A stretch of 64,000 nucleotides of DNA, taken from contig CM055107.1 of assembly GCA_029204225.1 (NCBI GenBank), positions 27,186,572 to 27,250,571 of the forward strand, in the 5' to 3' direction. The notes under the pieces were generated by a model. The model was not told the origin of the DNA. It saw only the letters and a program-made list of their open reading frames with translations, and did no database searches. Each line of letters opens with the position of its first letter. Within the stretch, counting starts at the first letter, position 1. Of the stretch, positions 1-11,455 are shown piece after piece. Both the position numbers and the translations under genes were made by a program. This DNA is from Diphasiastrum complanatum. Taxonomy: Eukaryota > Streptophyta > Lycopodiopsida > Lycopodiales > Lycopodiaceae.

Positions 1-269
1 GTGATTCTGCTAATTGAGAGCAGATTCTTGGTCAGATTTAGAACGTGGAGAACGTTGGACAACAACTTGACTTCACCTTTTTGGAATTTGACACTGACTG
101 TTTCTTCACCTTCGATTGAATGTGATGAGTTGTCTCCAAGTTGCACAACTCTAGCGTGGGTGAATGACTTGTAGTCTTTCAACCAGTCACGATCGTGAGT
201 CATGTATTGAGTTGCTCCAGAGTCTAGATACCAGGAATCGATATTCTGTTGTTCTCCAACTTTAGTCAT
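1..269 (-). pseudogene. copia pol start: aspartic protease and pre-integrase segment (partial)
   Basis: From the minus-strand ATG at 269 the frame is open to the window edge. It contains WYLDSGATQYMTH, the DSGA active-site motif of copia retropepsins, followed by a stretch ending NVLHVLNLTKNLLSISRI, the usual link from protease to the pre-integrase domain. The protein would mature the element's polyprotein. A stop upstream separates it from gag, although copia elements normally have one continuous frame. Confidence 0.8.
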
Positions 270-437
270 GAACGCAGTTTCTTTTTACCCTTGTGTCTGG
301 ATTGGGTGACTGGTTGTTGCATTGTGTGCTTGTTTTTGGAACTGTTTCTTCTTTTCGTTGTTGTACTTCAAAGTTCGGCAGTCCTTGATTTCCAGGCCAG
401 TCCTCTTACAACATCTGTAGAAAAGTTTCTGCACTGG

Positions 438-1167
438 TTAGAATGATAAAGAACTTGAATTTGATTGTGAACCAAAATTTGGTCTAGTTTGCATGTTGTT
501 CTTCTTGTCAGTATAACCTGAATTTGTAGATCTCTTGGATCTAAACTTCTGATTTTTCGAATATAGAGCTTGATGATCCAATCCTAAGTCTGAGGAGGAT
601 GCAGATCTTCTGATCTCTTCTTGTAGGAGCAGCAAAATAACTCTTGACAGAGTGAGGTGCTCCTGGGTCGAAATTTCCATGACCCAATATTTGTAGGCTT
701 CAAGTAGACTCGATAATAGAGTCATGAGAGCATCAGAATCTTCTATGACTGAGCCAGTTGCAATCATTTGGTCCATAAGATTTTTGAAAATGTTGAGGTG
801 ACTTGAAACACCCTCTACGTTAGACATTCAGGGTGAAAAATTTCTTCCTCAAGTGTAACTTAGAAGTCACATCCTTGATATCGTAGAGGGTTGCTAGAAT
901 GTCCCATGCATTCTTAGCAGTCTGAGCAGCACGTATGTGGCTGATCTGAGTATCCTTGATGTTGAGGGTGATCATGGCAAATGCTTTGTCATCTCTCAGT
1001 CTCCACATGGTGATGCTGGCTGCATCTCCTTCTGGTTGGAGCTCCGTGCCATCAACAATGTCCCACAGTTCTTTGGCTAATAGTATAACCTTCATCTTGA
1101 ATCTCCAAAGATGGTAGTTATCTCCATCCAGTTTGTCAATGAGAAATGAACTAGATGATGGATCCAT
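438..1167 (-). pseudogene. copia gag (UBN2-type), frameshifted
   Basis: The minus-strand ATG at 1,167 begins MDPSSSSFLIDKLDGDNYHLW, the typical start of plant copia gag proteins, and continues with the usual hydrophobic pattern (WDIL..LY..K....L). The frame breaks close to 825 and resumes in another frame at 827, so one frameshift separates the two halves (115 and 129 residues). The second half ends in a basic Ser/Asn-rich stretch where the zinc knuckle normally follows. Gag builds the virus-like particle in the cytoplasm; this copy cannot make a full-length product. Confidence 0.75.
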
Positions 1168-1310
1168 TATGGTTGAACGAGATCGCTGGTAGAAACAACG
1201 CTTGTCGGAATACTGTTGGCTACGCGTTTGCTAAAAAGACGTTTTGATAAAAACAAGACTGATAATTCGTAGTAGAAATGCTAATTATTGAAATGCCCAC
1301 TATTATACCA

Positions 1311-1760
1311 TGTCGGAAAACGTGGGGACAGGCAGTGGAAGCTTGAGCGTTGAGCGTGTAGGATCGGAAACAAAACAATTAGCAGTAGAAATATTCAAGA
1401 TGAATTATTCATACAAATTGCACAAATGAATAATACAGTAGTGGGACAGAAAATTGCACTATGATTAATATCAACAATGAGTACAATGGCTTGAAGTAAT
1501 AACTTCAACTTGTTGAGCGTGATAACGCTGGCTACAGATAATGTAAAAAACAACACTTACATAACTTGATTCAGCTAGTATATATTCCCAAGTGTCTTCA
1601 AAAATATCTTACAAACATTGAATGTTATTTATGTCAGTCTTTGTATATGTACAAAGTGGATAACCGCCCTTGGGATATTTAGCGACCAACTGTTTTTAGG
1701 GTTGATAATAAGTTGGCGACGTCGGTCTGTCACTGTTGAAAACCCGAAAAACCCGAAGGT
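1311..1760 (-). repeat. copia LTR (5' LTR of the minus-strand element), outer end uncertain
   Basis: On the plus strand the LTR starts TGTCGG at 1,311, just outside the primer-like site. Its body contains a segment around 1,460-1,520 that reappears around 13,680-13,760 and 13,880-13,920, so this is a repeat-family LTR. I could not fix the outer boundary; the similarity fades near 1,740-1,760. The bases from there to about 1,870 contain repeats of AACCCGAAGGTGC. Confidence 0.55.
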
Positions 1761-1869
1761 GCTCTTGAACAGAGAAAACATGTAAATCTTGTAGGTGCAA
1801 AAATCCCGACTGTGCCTCTAAAGCGAAGGCATAGAAATGTGAAAAAAACCCGAAGGTGCCTTGGCTTTC

Positions 1870-2600
1870 CAACACGCTCTTTGCACTGCGAGGTTTACTT
1901 CCACCACTTGTACAACCTTTTGTGTCTCCCTTTGAATCTTTGGTGACAAATTAGCGACGAGTTTTTTAGAAGACTATCATGGAGCATCTTCACTCTTATT
2001 CTTTCGGTCAGCTTATTAATGATTCACCTTCTGATGCAGTTCGAGCTCGTCTTCTTTCTTGTGCTGGTCCAAGTGCAAGGGCTTGGCTGGTTGCACGTCC
2101 AGTTCTTCCACTATTGCGACTCAATAATGACTTGTTTATAATTGCCCTTCGAACCAGATTGGGACTTCCACATCCAATGTTAATTGGTCTCTCTAAGTGT
2201 TCATGTGGGCATGTGTTGGATTCCTTGGATACTCATCTTATGTGGTGCCCCTCAGGTGGAGAACGTATTGTTTCACATGATTCTATTCGTGATGCCCTTG
2301 CTGCTATTGCTCATGATAGTGGTTTTCATGTTGTTTGAGAATAGACACACATTTTACCAGGGCCTTTTTGGCAATCTTATCGACAACGAGTTGACCTTGT
2401 TCTCTCGCGTGATGGAGTTTGTACTCTAGGAGATGTTGTCATTGTTGATCCCTCTCGTCAAGACATCCTTTGTCGTTCTTCCATCCGCAAGAGGCCGCTG
2501 CATCTCACGTAGTTCAAGAAAAGGAGCGAGATTATAATGATCATGCACTCGGTGAAGATTTCATCCCCTTTGCCTTGGAAACATATGGTCATTTTCACAA
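1870..2600 (+). pseudogene. LINE-type reverse transcriptase ORF, 3' end
   Basis: Positions 1,979-2,338 encode a Cys-rich tail (CSCGHVLDSLDTHLMWC, then GGERIVSHDSIRDAL) shared by the C-termini of many plant and fungal non-LTR polymerases. After a frameshift the reading continues through DLVLSRDG...LGDVVIVDPSRQD to a DFIPFALETYG-like block at about 2,550. The upstream polymerase core is missing. The fragment stops near 2,600, where copia RNase H sequence begins, so this is an old junction between two elements. Confidence 0.6.
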
Positions 2601-2609
2601 GAAATTTAA

Positions 2610-3060
2610 TGATTTTTTATGTCTGTTAGTGCATACACTATCTTTCTTGGAGGCAATCTAATATCTTGGCTTTCCAAAAAGCAAGATACTATATTTCTCT
2701 CTTCATGTGAGGCTGAGTACAAAGCACTCATTACAACCACCAAAGAGGTTCTTTGGATCAAGAGATTATTATTGGAGCTAAAGTGCATCAAGGAAGATGA
2801 TCTACCAATGATCAAGTGTGATAATATCTCGGCCCAAGATCTTGCCAATAATCCCATATTTCATGCAAGAAAATAGAAGTGGCATACCATTTTGTGAGAG
2901 AAAAGGAGAAATCTATTGGGAGCATGTCAACTCGTCCTCTTGTATTGCCGATCTACTCACCAAGCCTTTGAGCAAAAGTGCTTACATCAAGCATAGATCT
3001 AATCTTGGAGTTATATCAAGATCAATGCTTAAATCTTCATAGATAATTTTTTAGGAGGAG
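2610..3060 (+). pseudogene. copia RNase H, C-terminal fragment
   Basis: The frame at 2,619-2,876 reads ISWLSKKQDTIFLSSCEAEYKAL, then a CDN-x-SAQ-x-LA-x-NPIFHAR block. Both are landmarks of copia RNase H. After a stop at about 2,874 the rest (VREK....H..SS.C.ADLLTKPL) continues in other frames to a purine-rich tract (AGGAGGAG) just before 3,061, the polypurine tract that primes plus-strand synthesis. The N-terminal RNase H and everything upstream are missing, replaced by LINE sequence. Confidence 0.8.
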
Positions 3061-3740
3061 TGTGAAGAATTGAAAAAGATTATCTATGTTAGATATAGGG
3101 GTCTTATGTTTTTTATATCAAGCATCTAGGTGTAGGATATTGATAGGACCAAATTTGGCATAGATGGCAAATTATCCATTTCCACTTGTAATGCCACTAT
3201 TTAGTCAAAATAGAGTAAGAGGCTAAACTCGTGCCAATTAGAGTGTAGACAAGTGTAATACTTTTGTTTGATGAAATTTAAGAGGTCCAATAGGATTTAG
3301 AGGTGGAACCTTGAGGGGTCCAATAGAATTTGAGGTTTGCTTGAAAATGGTCCAATAGAATTTAGAGGTGAATGGATCAATGGTCCAATAGGATTAAGAG
3401 GTGGCAAAAGTGTGGTCCAATCATAGTTAAGCATTGTGGTAGCTCGTGGATCTAGTAGTTTTATTGTACTTCTCATTTGGATCTAATTGATTAAGAGATT
3501 GAGTGGATTTTGAGTGTAAGTGATTTTCTAGCTTTCTCTCTCTACTCAAGAGCTCATGATGATTTTCTCTCTCTACCTGAGGAGAGCAGCTTGTTTTTAC
3601 TTAGAATAATTTTTGGATACTTCCCACACGTGTGAGTGAGAGTTGGAAGTGATTGAATGCATGTAGTAGTGTGTTTTTGCCATAGAATCAAAGATAGATC
3701 TTGAATCTCAATCTAGTCTTGACCTTGGTGCATCTACACA
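3061..3740 (+). repeat. copia 3' LTR (about 680 bp)
   Basis: The LTR starts TGTGAAGAATTG directly after the polypurine tract and plausibly ends at ...CTACACA near 3,740. Its start and length resemble the LTR at 62,699-63,384 (TGTGAAAAATTG on the minus strand, 686 bp), and the neighbouring RNase H segments are similar too, so both may belong to one copia lineage. It carries five degenerate internal repeats and CT-rich stretches. No second LTR was found nearby. Confidence 0.6.
3284..3446 (+). repeat. five degenerate 32-33 bp direct repeats inside the LTR
   Basis: The word GGTCCAAT starts at 3,284, 3,317, 3,349, 3,382 and 3,414, giving a period of 32-33 bp. Each is followed by a variant of AGGATTTAGAGGTGG, apart from the last, decayed copy. 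Repeats at this place in plant LTRs often act as enhancer repeats; that role is inference here. Confidence 0.8.
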
Positions 3741-4410
3741 CCTTAGGAGATCACAAGTACATGTTGTGGAGAGTCCACACATGTGAATGCAACATACTAG
3801 GTAATCAACAATATTGCCAAATCAAGTCCAAGATTATTGAGGCCCTTATGAGTAAAGTTGGTAAGATTAATACAGTGATTATTCTGGTTTTAGTAAGGAT
3901 GCATATTCCACAATTTATGATTATCAAAGAGACATTTGGACAAGTGCACTTGATTTTTTTTTTTATTTCTCGACCATTAAAAATTAAATTAGAGAGGGGC
4001 GTGTTAGACAATAATATGCAAAACATCATTGATATCCTTTATCATATCAATGAAACATTTCTTTGTCATATGATTCTACCGGTAACATGTTTGTAGATTT
4101 GAATCATTTACTGAGACTTACTATAAAACTTATAAGGATTTCAAATGAAAGTATTAAAAAATTGACATTAGTTCTCAAGTTAGTGAATAAAAAAGTAATA
4201 ACGAGACAAAAGTTTAAAAGGTAGTGTTTAAAACAACATATCGTGGTAAATAATATTTTCTAAGATTTAAATCTATTTGATCAAGTAATACTAACTAATT
4301 CTCTTGATATAATATGTGATTTACATTTTGAACAAGTTTTGAGAGAAAATCATGATGTTTTTTTCTACGTTTTTAGCAAAACAAATTGTTAAGATATAAT
4401 TAGGAATCAT

Positions 4411-5084
4411 ATGAATAATACACCACTCAATGTTTCTAAAAAAGATAATTTTAACGTGGAATGGCATTTGGTCAAAAACTTCACGACATTGAAGTGCATG
4501 TTCAATGTCTCTCATGGAGCATATTCAAAACAACCCATTCCTATATTGCATAAAAATTGCAAAAGACATGTCAAAGAGCCTAAGAGTTTTAAGGGATACA
4601 GAAGACCCAAACTGGAAACCAGTACTAGCAATTCCTCTTAAAAATGTTAATATTTGCACTTCATGAAGAGGTAAGGATCATAGAAAACTCGATATAAATT
4701 TATGTTTTGTTTGATTGGAATATTAGGCCAGAATCATCATCTAAACAAACAATAGCTCGATTAGAGAACATTTTATCAAAAGTGGATGAAAAGCTTCTAG
4801 GAAAAATGGGAAATATCCCTTGTAAACCAATAATAGGAGGGCCAAAACTCGTCTTTTCTTTTCAAATCAGTATGGGAAATTGGTTAAGATCCAATACTCA
4901 ATCTGAAAAGATATTATTTTTGCCACACAAGATTTTGGGGATAGAGGAACGAACAATAAGGTTTAGAAATGTTGAAGTTTGGAGAAAGTTTGATAACCTA
5001 GTCAAATTGCTCATAAAAGATAAATTCTCTGATATTGAAGTCTTACTAATGAGAAATCAACAATTGAGTTTCTGGATACCATGA
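4411..5084 (+). other. two open frames of unknown origin
   Basis: Frames at 4,411-4,641 (76 codons) and 4,707-5,084 (125 codons) lie in AT-rich DNA. The second encodes a mixed-charge protein with no motif I recognise. Nothing nearby suggests a promoter or splice structure. They could be fragments of a decayed transposon. The rest of 3,741-6,600 shows no recognisable gene; a minus-strand frame at 6,039-6,239 (66 codons) is equally unassignable. Confidence 0.2.
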
Positions 5085-6606
5085 AAGGCACTTGGTGTGC
5101 AAATCAGATTACACATAATTACATGGTAAGCAACTCTTCAATGTAACTCCTAGAAATATAATCTCATTGCACACCTAATGATTTTAAAATAATTAATTTC
5201 ACAATGTTTGCATCTTTTCTATTGCAGCACATTTTACAACGTCATACATCATTCTTTACAAGAACTTATAGTAGTGTAGATATATGATCTTCACAAGGAA
5301 TGGAGAAATGACATCGGCAAATGCACAACACAATGGAACACCTTCAAAGAATAGTTATGTCATCCAACTATTTCAATGGTCTTATGGACATGCTCAAATT
5401 CAACTAAATCAACAAATTATCAAAAATTCAGAAAGGCACATAAATTTATAAAAGAAAACGATATTGATGCACGAAATGCACAATAGTTGTATCAACTTAT
5501 ATCATTCTTCAGGATATAGACAAACATAGTATATGTATTATATTATATCTCGAATACAAAAAGAAGTAAAATAGTTTTTCCTCATCATCTTCAAAGACCA
5601 ACTTTGCAATATGGTCATGGAGGAATATCTTCCAATCATATGGATCTATAGTGTCAATACATCTTCTTTTGCTGAAGTTTATGTATCTAAAAACTTGCTA
5701 AAGAAGATGACCTTTTAGGAACTTCTTTAGCTACATAGCCACATACTTCTATAGAAATGTCTCTCTTTGTAGAAATAATTTATAGGCATTTTCAAAATAC
5801 TTATGCTCATTAGACAACAATGATTATGCTTTTATTGCCATTATTAGTGTCCCAACATTCCCTAAACAGTCTATCGAGATGAATGCAGTTTTCATCATAT
5901 ACAAAGCTTTTCAAATAATGGAGTAGGGACAAATCCTTTTGTTGAGATCCTTGGCTTTTTTTTGACATATCTCTGTCTTGTTGCAAAACCATCTACTCAC
6001 ACTTTCTGGAAACAAGCTAGATCTGAATCAAACACTCCTTAAAATGGAACAAATCTTTTTACCAGATCACACGCATTAGCTTGAAGAATCGCACTCCTAT
6101 GTAAATCATGACAAGCAACTATGGTCGTCGAATCAATGGTGGGAACAGTTTGTAATGACTCTACGAGATATTTCTTCCGAAATTCAAAATTTTCCTCCTC
6201 ACTAGGCATATTTGTCTTATATGCCCTACTTTTGAACATGATTGACGATAGGGCATCTCTCCCACTGAGTCAATTATCTCCATCCTTATAGTCAATACCA
6301 GACTTTAGATCATCATCTTTGAAATCTATGAAATTGAAGAATTTTTTAATCATATTAGATAAAATTGACAGGATCTAATCCTCCCTCAGATTAAGAACAT
6401 TTACAATACCATTCAAGGATAGGTAGGAAACATTATTCATTTAGTAAACTCGCAAATCTAACAAAGTTTTGCTTTTGTCATTCAACCCCATGTCAAACGG
6501 GGGGGAAATCAACAAAGTGCGTGATTGTGTTGGGTCATACATTGCAACCAACCTCCTCATCTCCTAAGGCTTCAAATGCGACAAGAGATTTAAATATCAC
6601 ATGAGC

Positions 6607-6979
6607 CATTAGAGGAGTTTTGAGCTCCAAAAAGACCCTTTAAGAATTCGTGCAAGATGTAGTTTATATTATTAAAATATTATAACACTAATACTTTTGA
6701 TTTGCCATAGCTTTTTAATGGTAGCTTAGAAGTATGTCATGTAACATATCATTGGAAAGTCCTTGTTGAGCGCTTTCCAATGCACCAAACTCCGCTAAAT
6801 TCGGACTTACCACTAAAAAGTTATGCCATTTTTAGTGTGGAATCAAAATGTGGACTCAAAAAGTTACGTTACGTAGATTTCAAATTTGAGAGATGGGTCC
6901 ATGTGTAAGAAAAATTTGAGAAAAAATATAAAAAGAATCTTTACAAAGGGTCTTTTTTGGATTTAGAACTCCTCTAATG
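6607..6979. mobile_element. non-autonomous inverted-repeat element (MITE-like), 373 bp
   Basis: The left end reads CATTAGAGGAGTTTTGAG and the right end is its imperfect inverse, ending ACTCCTCTAATG. The inverted ends extend about 38 bp, including TCCAAAAAGACCCTTT against AAAGGGTCTTTTTTGGA. There is no coding sequence inside. The right-hand part shares a stretch (TAGATTTCAAATTTG, then a tract before AAAGG) with the right end of the larger element at 12,494-13,325, so both belong to one family. No convincing target-site duplication was found. Confidence 0.65.
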
Positions 6980-8889
6980 ACTAGATTACGATCTAGAAGT
7001 TGCAGTCTCGTTAGGAATCAAAGCAACAATATAAAACACAAATCTCATTCCCTCCTACTAAAGCGAAGCAATCGATTATGCTTCTCACAAGAGATTGTAC
7101 GTTTAAAACCACTAACTAGTTTTGTGAATCGACGATCGTGCCTTTGCTTTGCTAATTAAATCCATGAAGTGAATGAATTTCAGTCAAGTTCATTAGCATT
7201 ATAGAATCTTTTAAACATTCATAAAATTTTCTCTTCATGAAGAGAGAGAAAATATTCTCTATATTCTATAATGAATCTCTCTTTGTCAAAAGACATATTG
7301 AGTAACATATTGGTATGGAGTAATTAAGATGAGTCCCTGAAAGCGAGATCCCATGATTAGTCGCTTAAAGACAATGTGAGCCCTTTACTCACTAGGGTTG
7401 ACTTGCTAGGGGATTTCTGGTTAGACCAATGTATGAAATGCTCCTAACAAGCATATTGATCGTAGCCAATAAAAGAAATACACATTTCAGTGGATGAATG
7501 TGCTGAGAAAATGCAAAAGTCAAAATGAGGAGAAACTACACCTAAGAGATAAAGGGCTAGTGAAAATAAAATTGGCATGTGCAAAAATATGGGGAATAAA
7601 GGACGTATCACACTCTTTGGTACTTTATTTTACATGGCAAAAGATGAGAGACAAAGAGGAATATAAAAAGGTTTTAAGTACTTGACCCATGGGAGGGTCT
7701 TAGGAGGAATGTTTTTCATGATTAAAGAGAATGTAAACAATCTAGAAGGCATAATGGAAGGTGTCGAGCAAAGGACATTCTACCCAGTTCGGGTTTCTAG
7801 AATTTTTAGGCACGAAAAAATTATATTGGTTGAATGCCCAAAATTTTAAGAAGCTATTATTCATAGGGTCGTTGGAGAGTGTGAAGTAGAAGTTTTTGTA
7901 GTTTTTTGCTTTCAAAAAGTGAAATATATAACTTGAGACTTTCTAATGGAGAACATGAATAGTCTCAATTTAGTTGAATCTGTATTAGGTGCTTTATGTA
8001 TGAATGAGGATACGATGATTCCCAAAATCTCTTTGTTATTTGGTGCCATAGTATCCATTTTTTGGCCTTGCCTACCATGCCTACCATGAGTGAAGGTCAA
8101 TGGAGTTTAGAAACAAGTCAATGTTAAAAGGCTAATATGTGGTGACATTCTAAACTTTGAAGGCTTGGACTTTGAATGAGGGCTAAACTATCATTCATTT
8201 GTTGTCATTTAAAATTCTACCAATACATGCAAAATGTGCATCATTGGACTTTGTCATCCTATATTTGATGGATGTTTTTTGTTTAAGATATCCTCCATGC
8301 ACATAGGTGCCTCATGCGAAAGACAAATTTTCTTATTTAATATTCACTTGCAAAAAAGAGACTGTGATGTAATATTCTAAAACATGATAATATGGTTGCC
8401 ATTTGTATGCATGAAGTAAGAAAAGATTCATGATTTAAAACTCAAGGAGTTTCAATTTTTCAGATTCTTGTTCATACAAGAAATGCAAATCCAAATGATT
8501 ATTTCTTTCTTCTATGTAGGAGAATCGATTAGACACTAGAGACTCAAGAGGCTCAAATGTTATTAGAGTGCACATCGGCCTGGGTAGAGACTCGATGCTT
8601 TGCTTTGGCAGACAATGGCGCCATTGCTGAGGAGCGTCATTCTCTCGTCTTGCCGGCATAGAGGCCCTCTCTTCCCTTGCTCACTCTTCTTCTCTAACCT
8701 CTTCATCTCACTACAAATCATGTAGGCAAGAACAATGGAGATGAGCAAGACCTCCTCTAGGAAATAAGAAACGACCGCAAGCCTGGCAAGGAACCCGTTC
8801 AAGGGTTGAGAAGGCAGTGCAACAAGGGTCAAAAGAGGTACACAACCAAATGGGGGGGGGAGGGATAGTGCCAAGGGAAGAGTTGGAAA
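6980..8889. other. no recognisable gene
   Basis: This stretch is AT-rich with only short open frames. A frame at 7,494-7,685 and minus-strand frames at 8,435-8,874 show no motif I can name. A run of nine or ten G lies near 8,852. I see no RNA gene, splice structure or clear repeat. Confidence 0.5.
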
Positions 8890-9170
8890 AGGGTGGTCTT
8901 TACCACAATAAATGTAGCTAATTTAATAAGATGGTTGAAAGCTACCCAAATTGTATCATTTGTTTATTCGTCCATGGTAACCCAACAAGAAAATCCATCG
9001 AAATACTATCTCATTTCTTATCAAAGATATTCAATGGATGCAATGATACACCAACCTTAAGACATTTGCCCTTATTCAACTACCATTGGTCACACTTGAC
9101 CACATAAGATTCTACAAAGAATTTAAGGTTTGGCCAATAAAAATCTCTGCATACCAAATCTAAAGTACAA
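8890..9170 (-). pseudogene. Ty3/gypsy integrase fragment
   Basis: On the minus strand the reading contains V-RDFYWPNLKFFVESYV, the integrase zinc-binding region, followed by a KCDQW...NKGKC..V..LHPLNI block and DSISMDFLVGLPWT, the first acidic residue (MDF) of the integrase core. Several stops interrupt it. It abuts the plus-strand copia fragment at about 9,180, so the two elements are in opposite orientation. Confidence 0.7.
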
Positions 9171-9184
9171 TATATGCTTGGGAG

Positions 9185-10110
9185 ATGGTGAGAACACATT
9201 TTGATCCAAATCTTTATGTCTTATGCTTTGATGGTATGGTTGCTTTGATTTCTCTTTACGTTGATGACTTGATTATTACGGGAAATAATCAAGAGACGGT
9301 AGACATGATCAAGAAAGGCCTCATGAAACAATTCAAGATGACAGATCTCAACCTAATGCACTATTGCCTTGGAGTGGAGGTGTGGCAAAAAGGACATGAG
9401 GTGGGTCTAACACAGGTGAAGTATGTCAGAGAGTTGCTGCACAGGTTCAGATTGCAGGATTACAAGCCAATGAACACTCCAATTGGGGCAGGTAAAAAAC
9501 CTTCTAAGCTTGACAAATCACAGCCATTTGATGTTATGTTGTATAGGTTGTTAATAGGGAGATTGCTTTATCTTACCACGACTAGACCAGATATATGCTA
9601 TGTTGTTGGTATTGTAAGTCAGTTTATGGCAGCACCTACGAAAACACATTGGAAGGCAGCCAAACACATTTTGCAATATGTCAAAGGCACTTTCGATTAT
9701 GGCTTGGTGTATAGGAAGCATGAGGGTTTATCTGAGTTATGTGGCTATGTAGGATCATAGATCCACCACAGGGTATGTATTCCAGCTTTGTGGCAGTTGT
9801 TTTTCTTGGTCTAGTAAGAAGCAAAGCATAGTTGCCCTATCCACAATAGAAGCAGAGTATTAGAAATCTTGGACGAAGTTGGCATGAAACAGGAAAATCC
9901 CACGATTATACATAGCGACAATCAGAGTGGTATTCAGCTAGCAAAGAATCCGGTGTTCCATGCAAGAACCAAACACATTGAGATTTAGTATCACTTTATA
10001 TGTGAGAGGCTGCTGAGTCGTGAAATTAATGTTGTTCATTGTAGTACGGATGAAGATTTCGTTGACATTTTCACTAAGCCACTCATTAGAGAAGTTTAGA
10101 TCAAAGCTTT
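9185..10110 (+). pseudogene. copia reverse transcriptase / RNase H fragment
   Basis: The frame at 9,185-9,760 contains YVDDLIITG, the RT active site with both Asp residues, then LGVEV.......L.Q..Y..ELL and a T-R-P-D-I block. After a stop at 9,758 the RNase H part follows in shifted frames: HSDNQSGIQLAKNPVFHAR near 9,920-9,970 and V.CSTDEDFVDIFTKPL near 10,035-10,080. The N-terminal RT palm, integrase and gag are absent. A polypurine-like tract (TTTTAGGGGGA) follows at about 10,182. Confidence 0.8.
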
Positions 10111-10194
10111 CTGTACTTAAAGTTTGTTAACCTTGATGCTATGTATATGGCTGTATAAAATGTAGATTCCACTTTTAGGGGGAGAGTTAGAACT

Positions 10195-10427
10195 AAAGTA
10201 GAACTACTGTGTTACTGTACTGTGGGTCCTACCAATGGATAAGGATCAGTTGGCCTTGCCACAAGGTGAGTCGACTGGACATGCGTCCCATCAATGGGAA
10301 GACTATATGTACATTGTATTTTGGTTTTGAGAATTACAATTGCTACGTAAGCTTGGTGTGGAGAGTGCTTTCTGTCTGTGTTATTGTATAGCATGATATG
10401 TGTTCCTGTTTGAAGCAAATTCTAAGT
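10195..10427 (+). repeat. possible short copia LTR
   Basis: Directly after the polypurine-like tract the sequence begins (A)GTTAGAAC and, about 230 bp later, ends AAATTCTAAG, so the ends are roughly inverted (TTAGAA/TTCTAA). A TATA-like ACTATATGTACATTG lies within. The expected TG...CA ends are not intact. Alternatively the boundary is coincidental. Confidence 0.4.
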
Positions 10428-10439
10428 GTTTTGCTATGT

Positions 10440-11381
10440 TCTTTTTGTTTGGACTTTCATTTCTTCCTTCGATCTGTATCATCAGCTTCTGAGTCTGATG
10501 AGTCACTGGAATCAGAATCGTAACTGGAAGAACTTGAATTGGATTAAGATTTAGATTTGTCTTCACTGTCACTAGAGTCATGCTTAGACTTTCGAGTTCG
10601 TCTAATAGAACATCTTTTACGTGCTAACTTGAAAGTCTCATAGTTCTCAACACTCGCTATAACTGCTAATAAAGAAGTCATATCTCCTTGTCTGCAACAT
10701 CGATTAATTTTCGGTGGTAAACTCGTCGAAAACCACTCAATCTGCATCGCGATAGAGTAATACACCAGTTAGTTTTCCAATTAGATTCTTTACTTTTCAT
10801 GTGTACCTTCGAAGAGATTCTTTACTCTTCTTCTAAACATTATTGAGTCGTCTGAGAATTCTGGACGAATAACCAATTTCTCTAAACTGGTTTAGAAACG
10901 CATATTTCAGCAGTAACCAGGTAGCTACACATCTTGCTTCAACTTGGCTATACCATATGCACGCTTGCTTTCTCAAAAGACCAGGAAAAATCCATAGCTT
11001 GTCAGCATCAACACCTTCGTTGTTCGAGTTAGCAATCGACTCAAACTACGAAACATAATTGTCAACATTATCTGAAGATGTTTCTTTAAAATAATCATAT
11101 TTGATCTTCGAGATTGAAGTGAAACGTGGACCAGGGCCTTCCATATTCGGTCCTGGTTCAGGTTCAGGCTCCGGCTCGGGATCAAGATCTGCCTCTAGAT
11201 TTACGACTTCAGAACCTGGTTCAGCTGCAGCAGAAGCTTCAAGAAGAGGGTTTTCAGATAGATTTTCAAGATTAAAATTCAAGAAAGGTGACTCTCTTCT
11301 TTGAAAAGTTTCCTGAAGTCTTTCGTAAAATTCTTCTCGAAGTTTTTGATATCTTTCTAGTCTAGCAGCTCTATCTGACAT
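10440..11381 (-). pseudogene. Ty3/gypsy gag, frameshifted
   Basis: On the minus strand the gene starts MSDRAARLERYQKLREEFYE at 11,381, has an acidic Pro-Glu repeat (EPEPEPEPGP), then continues in shifted frames as NNEGVDADKLWIFPGLL, the core gag motif IWYSQVEARC, and FLNQFREIGYSSRILRRL. A Ser/Asp/Lys-rich tail follows (DSSDSEDKSKS). Several stops and frameshifts are present. Together with the primer-binding site at 11,433 this is the 5' end of a minus-strand gypsy element. Confidence 0.75.
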
Positions 11382-11432
11382 ACAATGGGGATGGAGATGC
11401 AGTTGTTAGTTTGTATCAACTTTATTTGGCTA

Positions 11433-11450
11433 TCCCCGACAACGGTGCCA
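11433..11450 (-). other. gypsy primer-binding site
   Basis: On the minus strand these 18 bases read TGGCACCGTTGTCGGGGA, close to the TGGC(A/G)CCGTTGCCGGGGA priming sites of many plant gypsy elements. The site lies five bases from the inferred LTR end and just upstream of gag, as expected. Confidence 0.75.
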
Positions 11451-11455
11451 GAAAT

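Larger units (their letters stand above)
1..1310 (-). mobile_element. Ty1/copia retrotransposon, 5' part, truncated by window edge
   Basis: Reading the minus strand from about 1,310 to 1 gives, in order, a tRNA-primer-like site, a gag gene, a stretch where a zinc knuckle would be expected, and an aspartic protease leading into a pre-integrase segment. That is the order of a copia element. Integrase, RT and RNase H would lie left of base 1. The bases just inside the LTR read TGGTATAATAG on the minus strand, agreeing with a tRNA-Met primer site only over the first six bases. The element is damaged by a gag frameshift and a stop between gag and protease, so it is probably inactive. Confidence 0.8.

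Noticed and set aside
2606-2857. Minus-strand 83-codon frame
   Set aside because: Antisense shadow of copia RNase H on the plus strand.
11101-11304. Plus-strand Gly-Ser repeat frame
   Set aside because: Shadow of the Pro-Glu repeat in the minus-strand gypsy gag.
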